From a virus: a DNA stretch of 39,747 nt. The position numbers and the translations under genes are program-made. The notes beneath the pieces were generated by a model. The model saw only the letters and a list, made by a program, of their open reading frames with translations, had not been told where the DNA came from and searched no databases. This document shows, in pieces, positions 36,301 to 39,747 of this stretch (position 1 is the stretch's first letter; each line of letters starts with the position of its first letter). The DNA lies in the IMG/VR virus record IMGVR_UViG_3300034121_000660, positions 1 through 39,747 of that record, one strand, 5' to 3'.

Positions 36301-38421
36301 TTAAGCCGCCGCTGCTTGCGGGCCTCCTAGTTGTTGGTCCTGCGCCATCTTCTGGAGTGCGGGCTGGGCGCCGGTGCGGCCGATCACGGCGTTTTGCTGC
36401 TGCTGTAATTGGAATTGGAAACCCTGGGCGCGGGCGTCGATCATGCGGCGGAAGATTTCGTCCTGCTGATAACGCTGCTGAACCGCTGGGTTGCTCTGGA
36501 TGATGGTCTGAAGGGTCTGCAAGCGGACCTGCGCGTTCTGGCCTCCTTCTTTCAGTGGCGGCTCGGTGCCGGCGGCGATCTTGGCGAAGGCGCTTTGCTC
36601 GTCTTCCTGCTCGGCGGCCGTGGCGGCTCCGATGTCCTGCACCAGCATGCTCGCCATGTTCGGGTCGATGGCCTGGAACATGTATTTTATGAGGCCAACG
36701 CGGTCGATGACGCCGAATGAATCCATCGGGACGAGGATCTTGGCGAGGTAGTCGAGCTTTGCGCCGAGGGCTTCGGCGTCGAGCATGCGGGCATCGAATT
36801 CCGCAGTGATATCAAATCTTCCGCGTATGTCCTGCGGGCTGGCGTTAAATGGCAGCTGGTTGCCGGTCACCCGGGCGACTTCCTCGGGTGACATATACTG
36901 CTGCGCGAGGGCCATTGTCTGGACAACGCAGAGCTTCATGTCGAGAAGCCAGGTGTCGATCAGCTCTTGGGTGTGCAGCATGGCGAGCTGGGGCGGCACG
37001 CCTTGGGACATGCGGCCGAAGTAATTGTCCACGTCCAGGCGGGTGGCGGCCTCAACTTCAATGGAGCCCTGGCTGACCCGGGGCGGCTCCATGAAGCTGA
37101 CCTCACCTTGGCGGCGCTCGGGGATCTGGACACCAGGGCCAAGGACCAAGTCAAACTTGCCGCGGTTGGCTGGCACGCGCACTGGCGGGAGGACGCTGAG
37201 GCTGGCGGCGTCCACGCGGAAGTCGCGCTGCACCTTGATCTCGTTCTGCGCGGTCATGCAGATCTCTGGGATTCCGCGGGACTCAAGGAGCGGGCGCGTC
37301 GTGCGCTCGCGGGCTAATTCAACGAAAGGATATAAGCCGTGCGCATATGGCATGATCTCATGCACGGCGACCTTGTCCGGGACATGGAAAGACATGATGC
37401 TGCGGGTCACTCGGACGGCGCCGGTCTTCTCGTCAATCTCCTTGCGGTAGACGTGCCAGACTTCAATCATGTCGCGCAGCTGTTCGTAGAGGTACTGGTC
37501 GGTGCGGTGGAGGTTCGCAGTGATACGCCGCATCTCGCCCTTGTGCTTGCTGGTGCGCTCCACCCAGTCCTCGTCCCAGCCCTCAATCATCCCGCGCTCG
37601 CGGAGTTCGACCTCGGTGAGGAGTTCCCGGCGGGCCACGAAGGCGGCGCGCTGCAGGCTGAAGCTCTGGATCGGGAAGATAATGTCCTCAAAGGCTTCCA
37701 AGGCGGTCCACACCGGCTTGTTCTCAAAAATGTAAGGGCTGTCCCACTCAACGATGCCCTTCTCGCGCAGCTCGCGCACCTTGGCCGGCTTGCCGAGTTC
37801 TGGCACGATCTCACCGAGGAGCTGGGCGGCGAGTTCTTCTTGCTCGGGGTCAAGGACGACCTCAATGAGTGCCTGGAGGTTGGCGGCCTGCTCAGGGTCT
37901 TGCTGCGCGGCGGCCTCGAGCATGCCCATGGCGTCATCGATGGTGAAGGTCTTAACCTCGGTGCGCGTGGTGGTCTGCCAGTCGATGGCCATGACGGCCA
38001 ATCCGTAGGTTTCGCGGAACTCGGCGGCGAGGCGGACCTCACGCTGGAGGTCAGAGAGACAATGCTGGAAGAGGAGCCACTTGAGCACAGCCTCGGCGGC
38101 GGTGCGCTTGTCGATGTCCATGCTCTCGACTGGCTGGACCTGCACGCGGGACTTGAAGAACGCAGAGGTCAACATCGCAACGTGGTCGCGGACGATGTTG
38201 TCGCTGAGAAAAATCTTACAGTCGCTTGAACCGTCCCAAGGAAATGGCTGGGCGCCGAGGCTGCCCTTGCGCTTGCGGCCGTCCTCGTTTTGCCCCGGCC
38301 AGATGCAGTAGCGGGTGTTCCAGTTGCGCAACTTCCTCTGGATGTAGGTGCTGGCGTCGCTGTCGGCCTGCTCCACTTCGCCGAGGATTTCTACGATCTT
38401 GTCGCGGTCGATGGGTTTCAA
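36301..38421 (-). CDS. Portal (head-tail connector) protein, TTG start
   Basis: The true start is probably TTG at 38421, forming a TTGA overlap with the preceding stop, giving 706 residues beginning MKPIDRDKIVEILGEVEQAD. The longer ATG frame upstream is arginine-rich shadow. The body shows a typical portal layout: a helical wing/stem region (WLLFQHCLSDLQREVRLAAE), a beta-rich core with PFPWDGSSDCKIFLSDNIVR, and a glutamine-rich C-terminal barrel (QFQLQQQQNAVIG). It forms the ring through which DNA enters. It lies downstream of the capsid gene, in the opposite order from many phages. Confidence 0.78.
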   Translation of the reverse strand: MKPIDRDKIVEILGEVEQADSDASTYIQRKLRNWNTRYCIWPGQNEDGRKRKGSLGAQPFPWDGSSDCKIFLSDNIVRDHVAMLTSAFFKSRVQVQPVESMDIDKRTAAEAVLKWLLFQHCLSDLQREVRLAAEFRETYGLAVMAIDWQTTTRTEVKTFTIDDAMGMLEAAAQQDPEQAANLQALIEVVLDPEQEELAAQLLGEIVPELGKPAKVRELREKGIVEWDSPYIFENKPVWTALEAFEDIIFPIQSFSLQRAAFVARRELLTEVELRERGMIEGWDEDWVERTSKHKGEMRRITANLHRTDQYLYEQLRDMIEVWHVYRKEIDEKTGAVRVTRSIMSFHVPDKVAVHEIMPYAHGLYPFVELARERTTRPLLESRGIPEICMTAQNEIKVQRDFRVDAASLSVLPPVRVPANRGKFDLVLGPGVQIPERRQGEVSFMEPPRVSQGSIEVEAATRLDVDNYFGRMSQGVPPQLAMLHTQELIDTWLLDMKLCVVQTMALAQQYMSPEEVARVTGNQLPFNASPQDIRGRFDITAEFDARMLDAEALGAKLDYLAKILVPMDSFGVIDRVGLIKYMFQAIDPNMASMLVQDIGAATAAEQEDEQSAFAKIAAGTEPPLKEGGQNAQVRLQTLQTIIQSNPAVQQRYQQDEIFRRMIDARAQGFQFQLQQQQNAVIGRTGAQPALQKMAQDQQLGGPQAAAA

Positions 38422-38753
38422 GAGACGAGGATGGTGGTGTTGCGGGGGGTATACTTGACAACCGACTCGGGGTTCTTCTTCTTGAACCAATCGCGGAAAC
38501 CTTTGTCCTGCCAGCAGCCGGGATTTGTGCCGTGCCACGCCCAGTAGCTGTCGGCGTCGATGCTCATCTCGCGGACGCCGATGCCTTCGATGGCGCAATT
38601 CTCAAGGCGGGCGTTGGCCTGGGCAATGCGTTGCTGGCGCGTGGCCGCTAGAACAGCGTCCGCATGCCAGCCTCGCAGCAATTCCTCTTTGACGAGGTGC
38701 TGCATCTCATCGCCTAGGTCGGCGACAAGATCGCTCCAAAGTGTTTCAGCCAT
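38418..38753 (-). CDS. Hypothetical protein before the portal
   Basis: This 111-residue protein is helical in its first half (LWSDLVADLGDEMQHLVKEE, then ATRQQRIAQANARLENCAIE). Its second half has YWAWHGTNPGCWQDKGFRDW, a tryptophan-rich pattern common in small proteins near podovirus portals. The stop overlaps the portal TTG start. Possibly a head-assembly accessory; function unknown. Confidence 0.6.
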   Translation of the reverse strand: MAETLWSDLVADLGDEMQHLVKEELLRGWHADAVLAATRQQRIAQANARLENCAIEGIGVREMSIDADSYWAWHGTNPGCWQDKGFRDWFKKKNPESVVKYTPRNTTILVS

Positions 38754-38765
38754 CCTAACTGCTGC

Positions 38766-38785
38766 CGTCCGCCTTGCAGCGGACG
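38766..38785. repeat. 7-bp hairpin between virion genes
   Basis: CGTCCGC (38766-38772) and GCGGACG (38779-38785) pair around a 6-nt loop, in the 53-nt gap after the gene at 38807-39253. No U-tract follows on the minus strand. It could reduce read-through or mark mRNA processing so that capsid-gene mRNA exceeds portal mRNA; that is inference. Confidence 0.45.
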
Positions 38786-38806
38786 ACAGAGTGTTAAGAC
38801 GTAGTC

Positions 38807-39253
38807 TTAGATCGCGGACAGCTTCGTCACGGCGAGATAGATGTGGATTTCTCCAGCATCAATGTTGCTCAGTGACTTGGCGGTCATGCTCTCAACCAAG
38901 AGGTCAACCGTGTCGGCCGCCGTGTAGGCGAAGGGAACGGTGTTGACGTTGGCGGCGAACAGCACTTCGGTGCCGTTCTCGTTGACCTGCGTAGCCGCGA
39001 TGTATTCATCGGTGTCGGTGCCGTCGCCGACTTGGACCTTGGTGTCGTTGAAGGCGGCGTCGCTCACGTCCTTGAACGCGGTAACGAGCTTGTAGGCAGC
39101 CTTCTCGACGACATCGCCGGCCACAACGCTCAAGAGCGCGATGGTCTGGTCGGCGTCAGCCGTGGTCAGGGTGAGGTCTTCGTGCGTGACGACAGACTTG
39201 TGCGTGAAGCCGGTGGCGGCTTTGGTTTCGGCGGGGAGTTCGTATGTTTTCAT
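38807..39253 (-). CDS. Head decoration-like structural protein
   Basis: This 148-residue protein begins MKTYELPAETKAATGFTHKS and is rich in T, A, V and D in alternating strands (DLTLTTADADQTIALLSVVA, YIAATQVNENGTEVLFAANV). It ends in HIYLAVTKLSAI. It lies 24 nt after the major capsid gene and matches in place and composition small beta-rich head proteins of SU10-type phages. The precise role is not known. Confidence 0.6.
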   Translation of the reverse strand: MKTYELPAETKAATGFTHKSVVTHEDLTLTTADADQTIALLSVVAGDVVEKAAYKLVTAFKDVSDAAFNDTKVQVGDGTDTDEYIAATQVNENGTEVLFAANVNTVPFAYTAADTVDLLVESMTAKSLSNIDAGEIHIYLAVTKLSAI

Positions 39254-39277
39254 TGAATTATATTCTCTGGTTTACGA

Positions 39278-39747
39278 CTAGGAAGTCGCGGCGAACTTGG
39301 CCAAGCCCTTGGGGTTCATGCAGACGAGCGCGGCGATTGCATCGACGAGCGCACGCTTGCCTCCACCCATGTCTTCCAACTCTTGGAAGCGCGGGCGACG
39401 GCCATAACGTAGTTCGATCATGTCAGATGACATGACATAACCGCGGGCCAACTGAACGGCCGAGGCTTGGTCCTTGGCCAAAAACAGCGAAGGAACGATG
39501 TCGAGCACGCCGAAGTCGCCGTGGAAGGAATCGATGGAAGCCACGATCTTCTTGGACTCAGCGGACTGGGTGAAGGTACGGATCGAGAGACCGGCCTTGT
39601 CGTCAGTTCCACCCGCGAAGCGGGTGAAGTTGGTGAAGGCGCGCTTCAGCTCAGGACCGCAGACGAGCATCATGCTGCTCATCGTGCCGGTGACGGTGTA
39701 CATCGACTGCAACACGGCCTGCACTTCGCTTTCGGTGAGGGAAGCGG
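39278..39747 (-). CDS. Major capsid protein, C-terminal part (SU10/DUF5309-like)
   Basis: The reading frame is open to the right edge, so only about the last 155 residues are present. They show the DUF5309/SU10-like pattern: LTESEVQAVLQSMY (continuing from the edge), MMLVCGPELKRAFTNFTRFA, VASIDSFHGDFGVLDIVPSL, then YVMSSDMIELRYGRRPRF and ALVDAIAALVCMNPKGLAKF. This is the HK97-fold shell subunit. The N-terminal arm and any scaffold gene lie beyond the window. The ORF continues upstream of the in-frame GTG at 39724. Confidence 0.82.
   Translation of the reverse strand, partial: ASLTESEVQAVLQSMYTVTGTMSSMMLVCGPELKRAFTNFTRFAGGTDDKAGLSIRTFTQSAESKKIVASIDSFHGDFGVLDIVPSLFLAKDQASAVQLARGYVMSSDMIELRYGRRPRFQELEDMGGGKRALVDAIAALVCMNPKGLAKFAATS

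Noticed and set aside
37339-38229. 296-residue plus-strand frame
   Set aside because: It lies opposite the portal gene; the amino-acid pattern is that of a GC-rich shadow and it lacks gene spacing or start signals.
1-39747. Window as a complete circular phage genome
   Set aside because: Joining the ends gives an in-frame TAG a few codons before the partial capsid sequence and no start, so the capsid gene cannot continue into position 1.
1-39747. CRISPR array or insertion sequence
   Set aside because: No regularly spaced repeat-spacer structure was seen, and no transposase or IS-type terminal repeats; the 10- and 22-bp repeats are too short or contiguous.

Overview
The window is one side-to-side stretch of a temperate tailed bacteriophage or prophage, with short-tailed (podovirus-like) architecture. 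The evidence is a terminase large subunit, a portal, the C-terminal part of a SU10/DUF5309-type major capsid protein, a tail-nozzle-like protein, a giant ejection-type protein, a lysis cassette, a DnaB-type helicase with an initiator, and a tyrosine integrase beside a tRNA-derived attachment site. The host is a bacterium. Lipoprotein signals and a spanin-like lysis protein suggest a diderm envelope, and the carried tRNA piece matches bacterial tRNA-Phe(GAA). GC is high. Many early-gene starts lack a Shine-Dalgarno (SD) sequence and sit behind AC-rich leaders, while several virion genes have good SDs. The phylum cannot be fixed from this sequence.

Layout. 1-518: no convincing gene, but a cluster of inverted repeats. 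519-2706 (minus): two small proteins and the terminase. 2755-13669 (minus): a tightly packed early operon of about 30 genes, most joined by ATGA, GTGA or TAATG overlaps. It encodes an AlpA/Xis-like DNA-binding protein, many small proteins, an HNH/AP2 endonuclease, a TerS-like HTH protein, two I-Ssp6803I-like PD-(D/E)XK nucleases flanking a replication initiator, the DnaB-like helicase, a Holliday-junction-resolvase-like nuclease, a gp2.5-like ssDNA-binding protein and a RecB/Cas4-like exonuclease. 13670-14229: a divergent control region rich in repeats. 13859-15636 (plus): six small genes, including a lipoprotein and a zinc-ribbon membrane protein, followed by the convergent integrase. 16787-17077: attP-like region with arm repeats, a 5' half tRNA-Phe and the late terminator. 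17078-39747 (minus): the late virion and lysis operon, entered in the capsid gene at the right edge.

How it works together. Early transcription would run leftward from near 13.7 kb, apparently controlled by a TGTWGGCA motif repeated at 10-bp spacing. Replication probably starts inside the initiator gene, where four 22-bp repeats and an AT-rich tandem repeat sit exactly as in lambda O. The initiator would then load the phage DnaB; no DNA polymerase is visible, so the host's is presumably used. Late transcription also runs leftward and ends at a strong intrinsic terminator before attP. The virion operon carries an unexpected PAPS-reductase-like plus YkgJ-like pair, and a 2221-residue ejection protein whose 3' end hides a second reading frame.

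The window is not a closed circle. Joining its two ends puts an in-frame stop just upstream of the partial capsid gene, so some sequence (capsid N-terminus, probably scaffold) is missing between the ends.
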